From JAJPHF01 sp035293805 (GTDB lineage: Bacteria; Chloroflexota; UBA6077; JAJPHF01), in the NCBI GenBank assembly GCA_035293805.1, contig DATGMD010000073.1, forward strand, positions 44,348 through 108,347: 64,000 nt of DNA. The letters run 5' to 3'. The position numbers and the translations under genes were made by a program. The first letter of the stretch is position 1; the number at the start of each line of letters is the position of its first letter. Shown here one piece after another: positions 22,200-30,849 of the stretch. The notes under the pieces are model-generated. The model was not told the origin of the DNA and did no database searches. It saw only the letters and a program-made list of their open reading frames with translations.

Positions 22200-22670
22200 C
22201 TCCGCCCACGACTCGACCCGCCGCACCTCCGGCAGCACGTGCGCGTAGCGGGCGACCTCGGCCGGGTCGGGGCGGAAGAGGTAGCGGGCGGGGACCGTGG
22301 TCAGGTAGCCGAGGACCTCCAGGCGATCGTCCACGAAGTGGGTGATGCCGAGCGCCGCACAGATGCCCGCCTTGTCCTGGCGCTGACGGCAGAAGTGGAC
22401 GTGCTCAGGGGCGATGCCCGTCGTGCCGTAGAAGTCGTGGTGTGCCAGCCAGGCGAGCGTCTTCGCCTGCACACGCGCCCCGCACTTGGATACGAGGTAC
22501 ACGCGCCCGGCGAATCGGCCGCGATTCAACCGCCGCAGGGCCGCGAGCGCTCCTGGCACCGACGTCGTCTGCAAGTAGTTGTCGCCGAAGAACGAGGTGT
22601 CGCTCGCGTCGTTGACGCGGTCGATGATGACGCCGCCGACGTCTACCCCCAGTTTCTCGATTGTCTTCAT
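22086..22670 (-). CDS. HAD-superfamily hydrolase next to rtcB
   Basis: A 194-residue protein; ATG at 22670 preceded by AGGAAGAAA. Motif I is unusual (GVDVGGVIID), with Gly in place of the second Asp of DxD. VYLVSKCG provides motif II, and ALGITHFVDDRLEVLGYL supplies the Lys/DD metal motifs. HAD proteins of this size are usually phosphatases, and the altered motif may change the chemistry. It lies 274 bp downstream of rtcB on the same strand, with hairpin repeats between. An RNA-end or nucleotide phosphatase role beside RtcB and Ro60 is tempting but inferred from position only. The C-terminal tail (RRGRIGGEGG...) overlaps the ImmA-like gene and may be poorly conserved. Confidence 0.75.
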   Translation of the reverse strand: MKTIEKLGVDVGGVIIDRVNDASDTSFFGDNYLQTTSVPGALAALRRLNRGRFAGRVYLVSKCGARVQAKTLAWLAHHDFYGTTGIAPEHVHFCRQRQDKAGICAALGITHFVDDRLEVLGYLTTVPARYLFRPDPAEVARYAHVLPEVRRVESWAELLRDLLPPRRRGRIGGEGGTQALEAGAEVAGGQAEGA

Positions 22671-22689
22671 TGTCGTTTCTTCCTGAGCG

Positions 22690-22882
22690 GGAGGGGCGGA
22701 CCTCCCCCCCCTGCCCCCCCTCCCGATGCGGGAAGGGGGAGGACGCGGGGGACGCCCTCATCCCAGCCCTCTCCCAGGGGGAGAGGGAGTAAGAGGCGCC
22801 CTCGCCCCCGCCCTCTCCCAGGGGGTGAGGGGGCCGGATGCCCTCACCCCGACCCTCTCCCAGGGGGAGAGGGAGTAATGGG
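22690..22882. repeat. Cluster of CTCTCCC..GGGAGAG hairpin repeats
   Basis: Between rtcB and the HAD gene there are several near-identical units: CCCCTCCCGATGCGGGAAGG at about 22718, then three units built on CCCTCTCCCAGGGGGAGAGG or CCCTCTCCCAGGGGGTGAGG (about 22769-22790, 22811-22832, 22853-22874), each preceded by CCCTCATCCC or a close variant. Each folds into a 7-9 bp stem. They are dispersed intergenic elements common in such genomes and may attenuate transcription between the two genes. Confidence 0.65.
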
Positions 22883-22944
22883 TACGCCGGCGCCGGATTC
22901 GGGACGGGCCGCACGGCCAGGGCTGAGGGCCGGGGCGCCGGTCT

Positions 22945-24168
22945 TCACCCCTTTACGCAGACGACCTGCCGCAGGGTGTGCACCACGTCGACCAGATCGG
23001 CCTGGGCCGCCATGACCTGGTCGATGGGCTTATAGGCGGCTGGCGTTTCGTCCAGCACGTCCGCGTCCTTGCGGCACTCCACGCCGGCGGTGGCCGCGGC
23101 GTGGTCGGCGAGCGTGAAGCGGCGGCGCGCCTCCGCCCGCGACATCGCGCGGCCGGCGCCGTGCGAGCAGCTCGTGAACGACTCGGGCTGCCCCTTGCCG
23201 CGCACGATGTAGCTCCGCGCGCCCATGCTGCCCGGGATGATGCCCAGATCCCCCTCCCGCGCCCGCACCGCGCCCTTGCGGGTCACGAACACGTTCTCGC
23301 CGTAGTGATGCTCGCGCGCCACGTAGTTGTGGTGGCAGTGCACCACCAGCGCCCCCAGCTCGAACGGCGGCAGGTCGGGCCGCAGCGCCAGCGCCGCCAG
23401 AATGTGCCGCAGCATCAGCTCGCGGTTCGTGCGTGCGTACTGCTGCGCCCACTGCACGGCGTGCCAGTAGTCGTCGAAGTGCTCGGTGCCCTCGGGGAAG
23501 TAGGCCAGGTCGCCGTCCGGCAGGTGGATGAACCACCGCTCCATGTCGCGCTTCGCCAGCTCGATGAAGAAGCTGCCGATCCGGTTGCCCACGCCCCGCG
23601 AGCCGCTGTGCAGCATCAGCCAGACCTGGTCCGTCTCGTCCAGGCACACCTCCACGAAGTGGTTGCCCGTGCCGAGCGTGCCCAGGTGGCTGAGGTCGCT
23701 GCCGCGGTTCAGCTTCGGGTACTTCGCCACGATGCGCTCGTAGCCCGGGCGCAGGGCCGCCCAGGCTGCCCGCGCGTCGTCGGGCGGCTCGTCCCAAGCG
23801 CCCACGTCGCCGGGGCCGCCGTGGTTGGTCCGCCCGTGCGGCACCGCCACCTCGATCGCCGCGCGGATGCCCGCCAGGTCGTCCGGCAGGTCGGCCGCCC
23901 GCAGCGTCGTCTGCGCCGCGACCATGCCGCAGCCGATATCGACGCCGACGGCCGCCGGGACGATCGCCCGGCGCGTCGGGATGACGCTGCCGACCGTCGC
24001 GCCGATGCCAGCGTGTACGTCGGGCATGGCCGCCACCCACTTGTGGATGAACGGGAGCTGGGCGACGTTGGTGAGCTGGTCGAGCGCGCTCTGCTCGACG
24101 GACACGCCGCGCACCCACGCCTTGACCAGTCCCTGGTTCCGGGCGCGATAGACCGTGTAGCTCGTCAT
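22945..24168 (-). CDS. rtcB: RtcB RNA-splicing ligase
   Basis: A 407-residue protein with all RtcB signatures: MPDVHAGIGATVGSVIPT, GVDIGCGMVAAQTTL (manganese-binding Asp/Cys), GTLGTGNHFVEVCLD and LMLHSGSRGVGNRIG. LVVHCHHNYVAREHHYGENV supplies further metal ligands, and SCSHGAGRAMSRAEAR contains the histidine that becomes guanylylated. It joins RNA 2',3'-cyclic or 3'-phosphate ends to 5'-OH ends using GTP. In many bacteria rtcB is found near the Ro60 orthologue and Y RNA genes; here these lie about 3 to 11 kb away. ATG at 24168. It diverges from the IclR regulator at 24424. Confidence 0.97.
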   Translation of the reverse strand: MTSYTVYRARNQGLVKAWVRGVSVEQSALDQLTNVAQLPFIHKWVAAMPDVHAGIGATVGSVIPTRRAIVPAAVGVDIGCGMVAAQTTLRAADLPDDLAGIRAAIEVAVPHGRTNHGGPGDVGAWDEPPDDARAAWAALRPGYERIVAKYPKLNRGSDLSHLGTLGTGNHFVEVCLDETDQVWLMLHSGSRGVGNRIGSFFIELAKRDMERWFIHLPDGDLAYFPEGTEHFDDYWHAVQWAQQYARTNRELMLRHILAALALRPDLPPFELGALVVHCHHNYVAREHHYGENVFVTRKGAVRAREGDLGIIPGSMGARSYIVRGKGQPESFTSCSHGAGRAMSRAEARRRFTLADHAAATAGVECRKDADVLDETPAAYKPIDQVMAAQADLVDVVHTLRQVVCVKG

Positions 24169-24423
24169 CGTCCACCTCCCGCGAGCAATTGCCGGGCTGC
24201 AGCGCGCCCGGATAATTGCCGGCGCGCCGCGGCCCAGTGGCGCTAATCATGCGCGATGGCGCATTCGCCTGTCGAGCCGAAAACGGCCGAAAACCTGCGC
24301 GGCCGGTCAACCCTGACGGAAAGCGCAACCCGCAGCGACATGACCGCGCGGCCGATCCGGCCGGTTGCTGGCCCAGCGCGGCGCAATGTATCCTAGAGAG
24401 CACGCTGTACGCTCTACCATACG

Positions 24424-25281
24424 ATGAGCCGAGACGGCAGAATGCCTAGCCCAGCAGCCGCGTCCGCGTCGACCGCCACCGCGCACCTCGTGCCGGCGGT
24501 CGATCGCGCCGTGCGCATCCTGCACTTGCTGCGCCGCGACGCGCGCCTCTGGGGCATCTCCGAGCTAGCCCGGACGCTGGGGCTGAACAAGGCGACCGTC
24601 CGCGACATCCTGCTCACGCTGGAGCACCACGGGCTGGTCGAGCGCGACCCGAGCACGACGCGCTTCCGCCTCGGCTACGGGCTTTACGCCTTCGCCAGCG
24701 CGCTGGGCGACGGCAACGACCTGGTCGCCGTCGCGCGCCCGTTCCTGCGCGCGCTCACCGCGCGCACCGGCGAGACGACGCTGCTCGCGCTGCTCGACGG
24801 CGCCCGCGTGCTCGTCGTCGACAAGGAGGAGCCGCCTACCGATCTCAAGATCTCGGCGCCCATCGGCCGGCGGCTGCCGCTCTACGCTGGCTCGATCGGC
24901 AAGGTGCTGCTCGCGGCGATGGAGCCGGCCGCGCGCGACCGCTGGCTGGCCCAGCACCCGCCGCGGCGCTTCACCGCCCGCTCGGTGACCGACTCGGCGG
25001 CGTACCGCGCCCTGCTCGACCAAGTGCAGCAGCAAGGCTATGCGCTGGACGACGAGGAGTACCTGGATGGCGTGCGGGCGGCGAGCGCGCCGATCCACGG
25101 CAGCGCGCCGGGCGCCCTCGCCGCGCTCACTGTCGTCGGCTTCAGCACGCGCATCGATGCGGCGCGGCTGGCCGAGCTGGCGGCAGCGGTCGCGGACGCG
25201 GCGCGGCAGATCTCGTGGCGCCTCGGCGGCGCGCGGCCCGAGCCGGCGCTGAGCGGCCGCGCCAACGGACACAGCGAATGA
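24424..25281 (+). CDS. IclR-family transcriptional regulator
   Basis: A 285-residue protein. The N-terminal winged HTH is at about residues 20-75 (AVDRAVRILHLLRRDARLWG, ISELARTLGLNKATVRDILL). The C-terminal IclR effector domain contains VDKEEPPTDLKISAPIGRRL, PLYAGSIGKVLLAAM and GYALDDEEYLDGVRAASAPI. IclR proteins usually control catabolism of aromatic acids or acetate-linked pathways and bind the pathway's small-molecule inducer. It is followed on the same strand, after a 380-bp repeat-bearing gap, by the molybdenum hydroxylase operon, its most likely target. Confidence 0.9.
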   Translation: MSRDGRMPSPAAASASTATAHLVPAVDRAVRILHLLRRDARLWGISELARTLGLNKATVRDILLTLEHHGLVERDPSTTRFRLGYGLYAFASALGDGNDLVAVARPFLRALTARTGETTLLALLDGARVLVVDKEEPPTDLKISAPIGRRLPLYAGSIGKVLLAAMEPAARDRWLAQHPPRRFTARSVTDSAAYRALLDQVQQQGYALDDEEYLDGVRAASAPIHGSAPGALAALTVVGFSTRIDAARLAELAAAVADAARQISWRLGGARPEPALSGRANGHSE

Positions 25282-25403
25282 AAAGGCAGTTGTCACAGTG
25301 ATCGCGGCATACGGGTACGCGCCGGTCCGTAGCGTGGGTCGCTTGTCGCCCGCGGCGGCCGTCGAGGCCGCCGACTCACCGTGCGCCGCCGTCCAAAGGA
25401 CTC

Positions 25404-25442
25404 GTAGGGGCGGGTTTCATGCCCGCCCGCGGCCGTAGGCCG
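25404..25442. repeat. Dispersed GGGGCGGG/CCCGCCC repeat, copy 2
   Basis: This is the second copy of the unit at 21583-21622 (GTAGGGGCGGGTTTCATGCC followed by CGCCCGCGGCCGTAGGCCGC). The rest of the 25282-25661 gap has no credible gene. It also contains a GTATTCCGCG motif at about 25527 related to the repeats at 3530 and 3607, and must hold the promoter of the downstream operon. Confidence 0.6.
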
Positions 25443-25661
25443 CAACTCAGCGCGCGTAGGCGTGAGATCGGGACGAAGACTGCAATAGGCGACGACAAGA
25501 GGTAGGGCAGAGGCAGCGACGCTCGTAGTATTCCGCGTCGCACCCCTGCGGCCCGGCGCGGGGTGGCGCCATCGGGTGGTGGGGGACCAGCGCCCGCCGT
25601 ACCCCAATGGCCGGACAGCGTGGCAATGACAGGCACACGCGCATAGGCGGGGAGAAGGCCC

Positions 25662-26171
25662 ATGAGCGAGGCAGGCAAAGTGCCGCTGCACCTGCGAGTG
25701 AACGGCGAAGACTACGACATTCTGGCGCCTGCGCACCATACCCTGCTCGAGGTGCTGCGCGAGGAGCTAGCGCTGACCGGCACCAAGCACGGCTGCGAGC
25801 TGGGGGAGTGCGGCGCCTGCACCGTGCTCGTGGACAGCGTGCCGCAGCTCGCCTGCCTGGCGCTGCCGATCGAGCTGCAGGGCCGCGAGATCGTCACGGT
25901 GGAAGGGCTCGCCCACAACGACCAGCCCCACCCGCTGCAGGAGGCCTTCACGGCCCTCGGCGCGGCGCAGTGCGGCTACTGCACGCCCGGCATCCTCGTC
26001 ACCGCCAAGGCGCTGCTCGACCACAACCCTCGCCCCACGCGCGACGAGGTGAAGGAAGCGCTCAGCGGCAACCTGTGCCGCTGCACCGGCTACGTGAAGA
26101 TTCTGGACGCTGTCGAGCTGGCCGCGGCCCACCTGCGGGGCGAGGCGGCGGCCGAGACGGAGGTGCGCTGA
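25662..26171 (+). CDS. Molybdenum hydroxylase [2Fe-2S] subunit (CoxS/HcrC type)
   Basis: A 169-residue protein with two [2Fe-2S] clusters: a plant-ferredoxin-type loop (CELGECGACTVLVD) and the helical CGYCTPGILVTAKALL and NLCRCTGYVKIL domain. It passes electrons from the molybdenum site to FAD. The stop overlaps the ATG of the large subunit (TGATG-type overlap at 26169-26173), so the two are translationally coupled. The large and FAD subunits follow. The presence of a 4Fe-4S loop in the FAD subunit makes a 4-hydroxybenzoyl-CoA reductase-like complex the best guess. Confidence 0.93.
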   Translation: MSEAGKVPLHLRVNGEDYDILAPAHHTLLEVLREELALTGTKHGCELGECGACTVLVDSVPQLACLALPIELQGREIVTVEGLAHNDQPHPLQEAFTALGAAQCGYCTPGILVTAKALLDHNPRPTRDEVKEALSGNLCRCTGYVKILDAVELAAAHLRGEAAAETEVR

Positions 26172-28693
26172 TGGCTATCGAGACGCCGCCCCGCGTGGAC
26201 GCGCCGCCCGCGCCGTCCGCGCCACCCCCCACCCCCGAAACTGGCGCCCCGCCCAGCCCGGCGCTGCACGTCGTCGGGCGCCCGCTGCCGAAGGTCGACG
26301 CGCTCGCCAAGACGTCGGGCGAGACGCAGTTCGCGGACGACATGAAGCTGCCGCGCATGGCCTACGGCCGCCTGCTGCGCAGCCCCCACCCGCACGCGCG
26401 CATCGTGGACATCGACCTCAGCGAGGCGCTGGCCCTGCCGGGCGTGTACGCCGCCATTACGGGCCGCGACCTGCCGCACAAGTACGGCATCATGCCCGTC
26501 AGCCAGGACGAGACGGCGCTGGCCGTGGAGAAGGTGCGCTACGTGGGCGAGCCGGTGGCGGCCGTCGCGGCGGTGGACGAGGAGACGGCCGAGGCAGCCT
26601 GCCGCCGCATTAAAGTCGTCTACGAGCGCCTGCCCGCCTACATGACCGTCGACGAGGCGCTGACCAAAGAGGGCGAGGCCATCCAGGACTACGGCGACGG
26701 CCGCAACATCCACAAGTTCGTCAGCTACGAGTTCGGCGACGTGGAGGAGGGGTTCGCGGAGGCCGACCATATCCGCGAGGACACCTTCTTCTACCAGGGC
26801 AACACGCACCTGCCGATCGAGCAGCACGCCACCCTGGCGCACTACGCCAAGGACGGCAAGCTGACCGTCTGGAGCAGCACCCAGACGCCCCACTACGTGC
26901 ACCGCGAGCTGGCGGGCGCGCTGCAGATGCCGCCGTCGCGCATCCGCATCATCGCCGCGCCGGTCGGCGGCGGCTTCGGCGGCAAGAGCGAGCTGTTCAA
27001 CCACGAGGTGGCCGCCGCCAAGCTGAGCATGGTCACGGGCCGCCCGGTGAAGATCACCCTCAACCGCGAGGAGGTCTTCTACGCGCACCGCGGCCGCCAC
27101 CCCGTGCTGATGAAGGTGAAGACCGGCGTCAAGCGCGACGGCACGATCACCGCCATGCACTTCCAGTCGTGGGTGGACGGCGGCGCCTACGGCAGCTTCG
27201 GCGTCGCCTCCGTGTACTACACGGTCACGCTGAACACCGTGGTGCAGCAGATCCCGCGCTACAAGTGCGAGGCCGTGCGCGTCTTCACGAACAAGCCGCC
27301 CTGCGGCCCGAAGCGCGGCCACGGCCTGCCGCAGGGCCGCTACGCGCTGGAGATCCACTTCGACAAGATCGCGCGCGACCTGGGCCTTGATCTCATCGAC
27401 ATGAAGCTGCGCCAGACGGTGCGGCCGATGAGCCGCACTGTCAACTACCGGCGTATCACGAGCTGCGCGCTGCCTGAGTGCATCGACGCCGTGGTGCGGG
27501 CGTCGGGCTTCCGCGAGAAGCACGGCAAGCTGCCCTACGGCAAGGGCATCGGCCTGGCGACCAGTGCCTACATGTGCGGCGCCGGCACGGCGATCTACTG
27601 GAACCCGATGCCCCACAGCTCGGCGCTCATCAAGCTCGACCGCGGCGGCGGCGTGGCGCTGCTGATGGGCGCGACCGACATCGGCCAGGGCTCCGACTCG
27701 ACGATGGTGTACATCGCCGCCGAGGTGCTCGGCGTGCGCCCGGAGGACATCCAGCTCCACGCCGCCGACACCGACCTCACGCCCGTCGACCTGGGCAGCT
27801 ACAGCAGCCGCGTCACGTTCATGATGGGCAACGCGGTGCTGGAGGCCGCGCGCAAGCTGCGCGCCATCCTCTTCGAGGTCGTGGCCCAGCAGCTCGAAGT
27901 GCCCGTCGAGCGGCTGGACGCCGCCAACCGCCACATCTTCGTGCGCGACGACCTGACGCGCTCGGTGCCCTTCGACCAGGCGGTGCAGCTTGCCGAGGCG
28001 CGCTACGGCCAGCTCTCGGCCGCCGGCAGCTACACGCCGCCGAAAATCTACGCGCCCTACAAGGCGTCCACCGTCGGCCCCAGCCCCGCGCTCAGCTTCG
28101 CCGCCTGCGTGGCCGAGGTGACGACCGACCCCGACACCGGCGAGACGCGCGTGGACAAGGTGTGGATCGCGCACGACGTGGGCCGGGCCATCAACCCGCT
28201 GAACGTGCAGGGCCAGACCGAGGGCAGCGTCTACATGGCGATCGGCGAGGTGCTGATGGAAGAGCAGACCTTCCGTCGCGGGCTGCACAAGTTCCCGTCG
28301 CTGCTCGAGTACAAGAGCCCGACTACGCTGGAGACGCCCGAGATCGAGGTGATGCTGATCGAGCGGCCCGATCCCGAGGGCCCGTTCGGCGCCAAGGAGG
28401 CCGGGCAGGGGCCGCTGCTACCCGTGCCGCCGGCGGTGGCGAACGCCGTGTTCGACGCCGTGGGCGTGCGCGTGGACGAGACGCCGATCACGCCCGAGAA
28501 GGTGCTGAAGGCGCTCGACCGCGCGGCCGAGGGCAAGGAGCCGCGCGTCGGCCCCGAGCGCGTGCCGCCGGTCCAGTTCCCGCCGCCGATCCGGCCCGAG
28601 GTGCCGCCCGAGTGGCGCAACGGCATCCCCGCGCCCGACGCCTACCCGCCGGTCGCCAGCTACACCACCTACGTCGGAGGCAGCGGGCTATGA
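26171..28693 (+). CDS. Molybdenum hydroxylase large subunit (CoxL/HcrA type)
   Basis: The ATG at 26171 gives 840 residues. The protein has the xanthine-oxidase-family layout: GRPLPKVDALAKTSGETQFA at the start, YVGEPVAAVAAVDEETAEAA, and the molybdopterin-binding GGGFGGKSELFNHEVAAAKL. Further on are NKPPCGPKRGHGLPQGRYAL and GATDIGQGSDSTM, with GPFGAKEAGQGPLLPVPPAV containing the catalytic Glu (AKEAG). A 30-residue Pro/Ala N-terminal extension has no counterpart in typical members. The NKPPCGPKRGHG region, rather than the aldehyde- or CO-dehydrogenase loop, fits CoA-thioester or aromatic reductases. It acts in the cytoplasm as the alpha subunit of a heterotrimer with its neighbours. Confidence 0.93.
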   Translation: MAIETPPRVDAPPAPSAPPPTPETGAPPSPALHVVGRPLPKVDALAKTSGETQFADDMKLPRMAYGRLLRSPHPHARIVDIDLSEALALPGVYAAITGRDLPHKYGIMPVSQDETALAVEKVRYVGEPVAAVAAVDEETAEAACRRIKVVYERLPAYMTVDEALTKEGEAIQDYGDGRNIHKFVSYEFGDVEEGFAEADHIREDTFFYQGNTHLPIEQHATLAHYAKDGKLTVWSSTQTPHYVHRELAGALQMPPSRIRIIAAPVGGGFGGKSELFNHEVAAAKLSMVTGRPVKITLNREEVFYAHRGRHPVLMKVKTGVKRDGTITAMHFQSWVDGGAYGSFGVASVYYTVTLNTVVQQIPRYKCEAVRVFTNKPPCGPKRGHGLPQGRYALEIHFDKIARDLGLDLIDMKLRQTVRPMSRTVNYRRITSCALPECIDAVVRASGFREKHGKLPYGKGIGLATSAYMCGAGTAIYWNPMPHSSALIKLDRGGGVALLMGATDIGQGSDSTMVYIAAEVLGVRPEDIQLHAADTDLTPVDLGSYSSRVTFMMGNAVLEAARKLRAILFEVVAQQLEVPVERLDAANRHIFVRDDLTRSVPFDQAVQLAEARYGQLSAAGSYTPPKIYAPYKASTVGPSPALSFAACVAEVTTDPDTGETRVDKVWIAHDVGRAINPLNVQGQTEGSVYMAIGEVLMEEQTFRRGLHKFPSLLEYKSPTTLETPEIEVMLIERPDPEGPFGAKEAGQGPLLPVPPAVANAVFDAVGVRVDETPITPEKVLKALDRAAEGKEPRVGPERVPPVQFPPPIRPEVPPEWRNGIPAPDAYPPVASYTTYVGGSGL

Positions 28694-29709
28694 TGCGCCT
28701 ACCCGCGTTCCAGTACGTCGCGCCGCGCACGGTGGCCGAGGCGGCCAGCCTGCTCGCCAACCACGGGCCGCAGGCCGCGCTCGTGGCTGGCGGAACCGAC
28801 CTCTTCCCGAACATGAAGCGCCGCCAGGTCGAGCCGCAGGTGGTCATCGGCCTGCGCGGCATCGACGAGCTACGCGGCGTAGCCGGCGACACGCGCCAGG
28901 GCCTCACCGTGCGCGCCAACCAGACGCTCACCGAGGTCGCCAACGACGCGCGGCTGGCGCTGGCGTATCCGGCGGTGGCGAGGGCCGCGAGCAAGGTGTC
29001 GACGGTCCACCTGCGGAACATGGGCACGCTCGGCGGCAACCTCTGCCTCGACACGCGCTGCAACTACTACGACCAGAACTACGAGTGGCGCGAGGCGCTG
29101 GGCTTCTGCAAGAAGAAGGACGGCGACATCTGCTGGGTCGCCACCTCCAGCCCGCGCTGCTGGGCCGTGTCGTCGTCGGACACCGCCCCCGTCATGGTGG
29201 CGCTCGACGCCAAGGTGCGGCTGGTGAGCGCCCGGGGCGAGCGCGTGATCCCCGCCGAGGCGCTGTACCGCAACGACGGCATCGACTACCTCACCAAGCA
29301 GCCCGACGAGATCCTGACCGAGGTCATCCTGCCCCCGGCGGAGGGGCTAGAGATGAGCTACTGGAAGCTGCGGCGCCGCGACTCGTTCGACTTCCCGATC
29401 CTCGGCGCGGCCGCGGTGGTGCGCCGCGACGGCGCGATCGTGCGCGAGGCGCGCATCGTGCTGGGCGCGGTCACGTCGGCGCCGGTGCTGGCGGCCGAGG
29501 CGAGCGCCGCGCTCGTCGGCCAGCCGCTCAGCGCCGAGGTGATCGACCAGGCCGCGAAGACGGCGCGGCTCGGCGCCCGCCCGCTCGACAACACCGACCT
29601 GACGAACTCCTGGCGCCGCCGCATGGTCGAGGTGTACGTGCGCCGCGCCCTGCGCGAGATCGCCGGCCTCCCCATCACCGACTACGAGATCCAGGTGGCC
29701 GCGCACTAA
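28690..29709 (+). CDS. Molybdenum hydroxylase FAD subunit with [4Fe-4S] loop (HcrB-like)
   Basis: The ATG at 28690 overlaps the stop of the large subunit. The 339 residues have the FAD-binding start ALVAGGTDLFPNMKRRQVEP and STVHLRNMGTLGGNLC. Between the two FAD motifs an insertion carries cysteines at 119, 124, 140, 148 and 157. The 16-8-9 spacing from C124 is, as I recall, that of the extra [4Fe-4S] cluster ligands in 4-hydroxybenzoyl-CoA reductase beta subunits, and is absent from CO or nicotine dehydrogenases. This enzyme removes the ring hydroxyl of 4-hydroxybenzoyl-CoA. A related reaction on another aromatic CoA ester is possible. Confidence 0.9.
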   Translation: MMRLPAFQYVAPRTVAEAASLLANHGPQAALVAGGTDLFPNMKRRQVEPQVVIGLRGIDELRGVAGDTRQGLTVRANQTLTEVANDARLALAYPAVARAASKVSTVHLRNMGTLGGNLCLDTRCNYYDQNYEWREALGFCKKKDGDICWVATSSPRCWAVSSSDTAPVMVALDAKVRLVSARGERVIPAEALYRNDGIDYLTKQPDEILTEVILPPAEGLEMSYWKLRRRDSFDFPILGAAAVVRRDGAIVREARIVLGAVTSAPVLAAEASAALVGQPLSAEVIDQAAKTARLGARPLDNTDLTNSWRRRMVEVYVRRALREIAGLPITDYEIQVAAH

Positions 29710-29818
29710 CCCCGCGCCTCTCGACCAGACCGCAGAGAACAGAGTCGCGAAGCGCTGCAGGCGGCTGATCCATGCCTGAGCGAATTATTTCCCCCAAGGC
29801 CGCTAAACCGAGTTGATA

Positions 29819-30142
29819 TCAGAGGTACTCCAGCCGATTCAGCATCTCATCTGGCTGAAACACCTCGTGGATCAGCACTAGTCTCTCCACGATCTGACCG
29901 ATCGTCCGCGAGCCATGAGCGCAGTAAGCGATGCCGGCGTGCTCCACGCCCTGGCTGTGCAGTCGCAAGTAGTCGGCATCATGAGTCACCATCACGCGCC
30001 CGGCGGCATGGGCGTGAGCCAGAAGCTCATGATCGGGGCGGCCGAGCAGGCTGGCCTCGTGGACGGTTAGCACGTCGATCTCCCGCTGCCGCAACGCTTG
30101 CGCCACCGCGTTCGGCATGTGCTCGTCGAGCTGGAAGCGCAC
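29819..30142 (-). CDS. DUF5615 PIN-like toxin
   Basis: A 107-residue protein starting MRFQLDEHMPNAVAQALRQR, the usual DUF5615 opening (conserved D-E-H/N), with the acidic motif VMVTHDADYLRL and the C-terminal IGQIVERLVLIHEVF. DUF5615 belongs to the PIN-like nucleases and is paired with DUF433 antitoxins, as here: the DUF433 gene is directly upstream on the same strand with 1 bp between. Confidence 0.88.
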   Translation of the reverse strand: MRFQLDEHMPNAVAQALRQREIDVLTVHEASLLGRPDHELLAHAHAAGRVMVTHDADYLRLHSQGVEHAGIAYCAHGSRTIGQIVERLVLIHEVFQPDEMLNRLEYL

Positions 30143-30143
30143 G

Positions 30144-30458
30144 CTACTGGCTGGCGCGTTGGCGTAGCTTCTCTTGGAGCAGGCTGGAGTACTGCCGGCG
30201 ACACTCTTCCTCGAAGGCCGCGTCGTCCGCCGCGCGGCGCTCGATCTCGTCGCGGTGATCCCAGTAGTAGGCGAGCGCTGCGTACACGTCGGCCAGCGTC
30301 AGTTGCGGGTACTCCTGCACGATCTGCGCGGCCGACATGCCCTGCTTTTCGTGCCAGATCGCGACGTCCACGACCCGGATGCGCGTCCCGGCAACGCGCG
30401 GCTTCGGCCCCCCGGCCCCTTCAACGATCTCGATGTGGTCCTGAATTACATCAACCAT
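30144..30458 (-). CDS. DUF433 antitoxin
   Basis: The ATG at 30458 is chosen over the longer frame (30587) because a GGGAGAG site lies before it and the family starts there. The 104 residues contain KPRVAGTRIRVVDVAIWHEK, then QGMSAAQIVQEYPQLTLADV and YAALAYYWDHRDEIE, the full DUF433 helical DNA-binding domain. A Gln/Arg-rich tail follows. It should neutralise the DUF5615 toxin encoded downstream. Confidence 0.88.
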   Translation of the reverse strand: MVDVIQDHIEIVEGAGGPKPRVAGTRIRVVDVAIWHEKQGMSAAQIVQEYPQLTLADVYAALAYYWDHRDEIERRAADDAAFEEECRRQYSSLLQEKLRQRASQ

Positions 30459-30621
30459 GGGGCGGCTCTCCCTACACTCCCGGTCAGTATAGCGCCGTAC
30501 CAGAATGCCGAGTTGATGAGTCTGGGCAAAGCCGTCGGCAGGCTCCCCAGGATCGGGGGCTCTGGGAGGCCGATCGCTGCTACCCATGGTAGACTCTGAC
30601 CTAAGAGAGTGAGGGCGCGAG

Positions 30622-30849
30622 ATGGCGACCGATCAGGCAGCCCTGACAGAGCAAGCAACCGGGTTGTATGACCGCTACGGCAAGCCGCTAGAGCGCGAAC
30701 ATTTAGGCGAGCACGTCGCGATCTTCCCGGACGGCCGAACGGTGCTCGGCACGAGCCCGCACGAGGTGCTCGACAAGGCAGCTGACACCATCGGTCCAGG
30801 CAGCTTCGTGGTCAAGCTGGGCGAGCAAGCTGTCTGGCGCTGGCGATGA
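30622..30849 (+). CDS. DUF5678-type small protein (copy 2)
   Basis: A 75-residue paralogue of the product of 2376-2606, with GLYDRYGKPLEREHLGEHVA, then IFPDGRTVLGTSPHEVLDKA and a C-terminal Trp/Arg-rich end (AVWRWR). The ATG at 30622 gives a length equal to copy 1. The stop overlaps the start of the aspartyl protease gene (ATGA), so the two are co-translated. Confidence 0.72.
   Translation: MATDQAALTEQATGLYDRYGKPLEREHLGEHVAIFPDGRTVLGTSPHEVLDKAADTIGPGSFVVKLGEQAVWRWR

Noticed and set aside
22690..22882. CRISPR array
   Set aside because: The repeated units are adjacent hairpins with short, related intervals rather than unique spacers, and no cas gene is present.
26090..28288. 732-codon open frame antisense to the molybdenum hydroxylase large subunit
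   Set aside because: Its composition (His/Arg/Val/Gly-rich, no motif) is the shadow expected opposite a high-GC gene whose own frame has strong family motifs.
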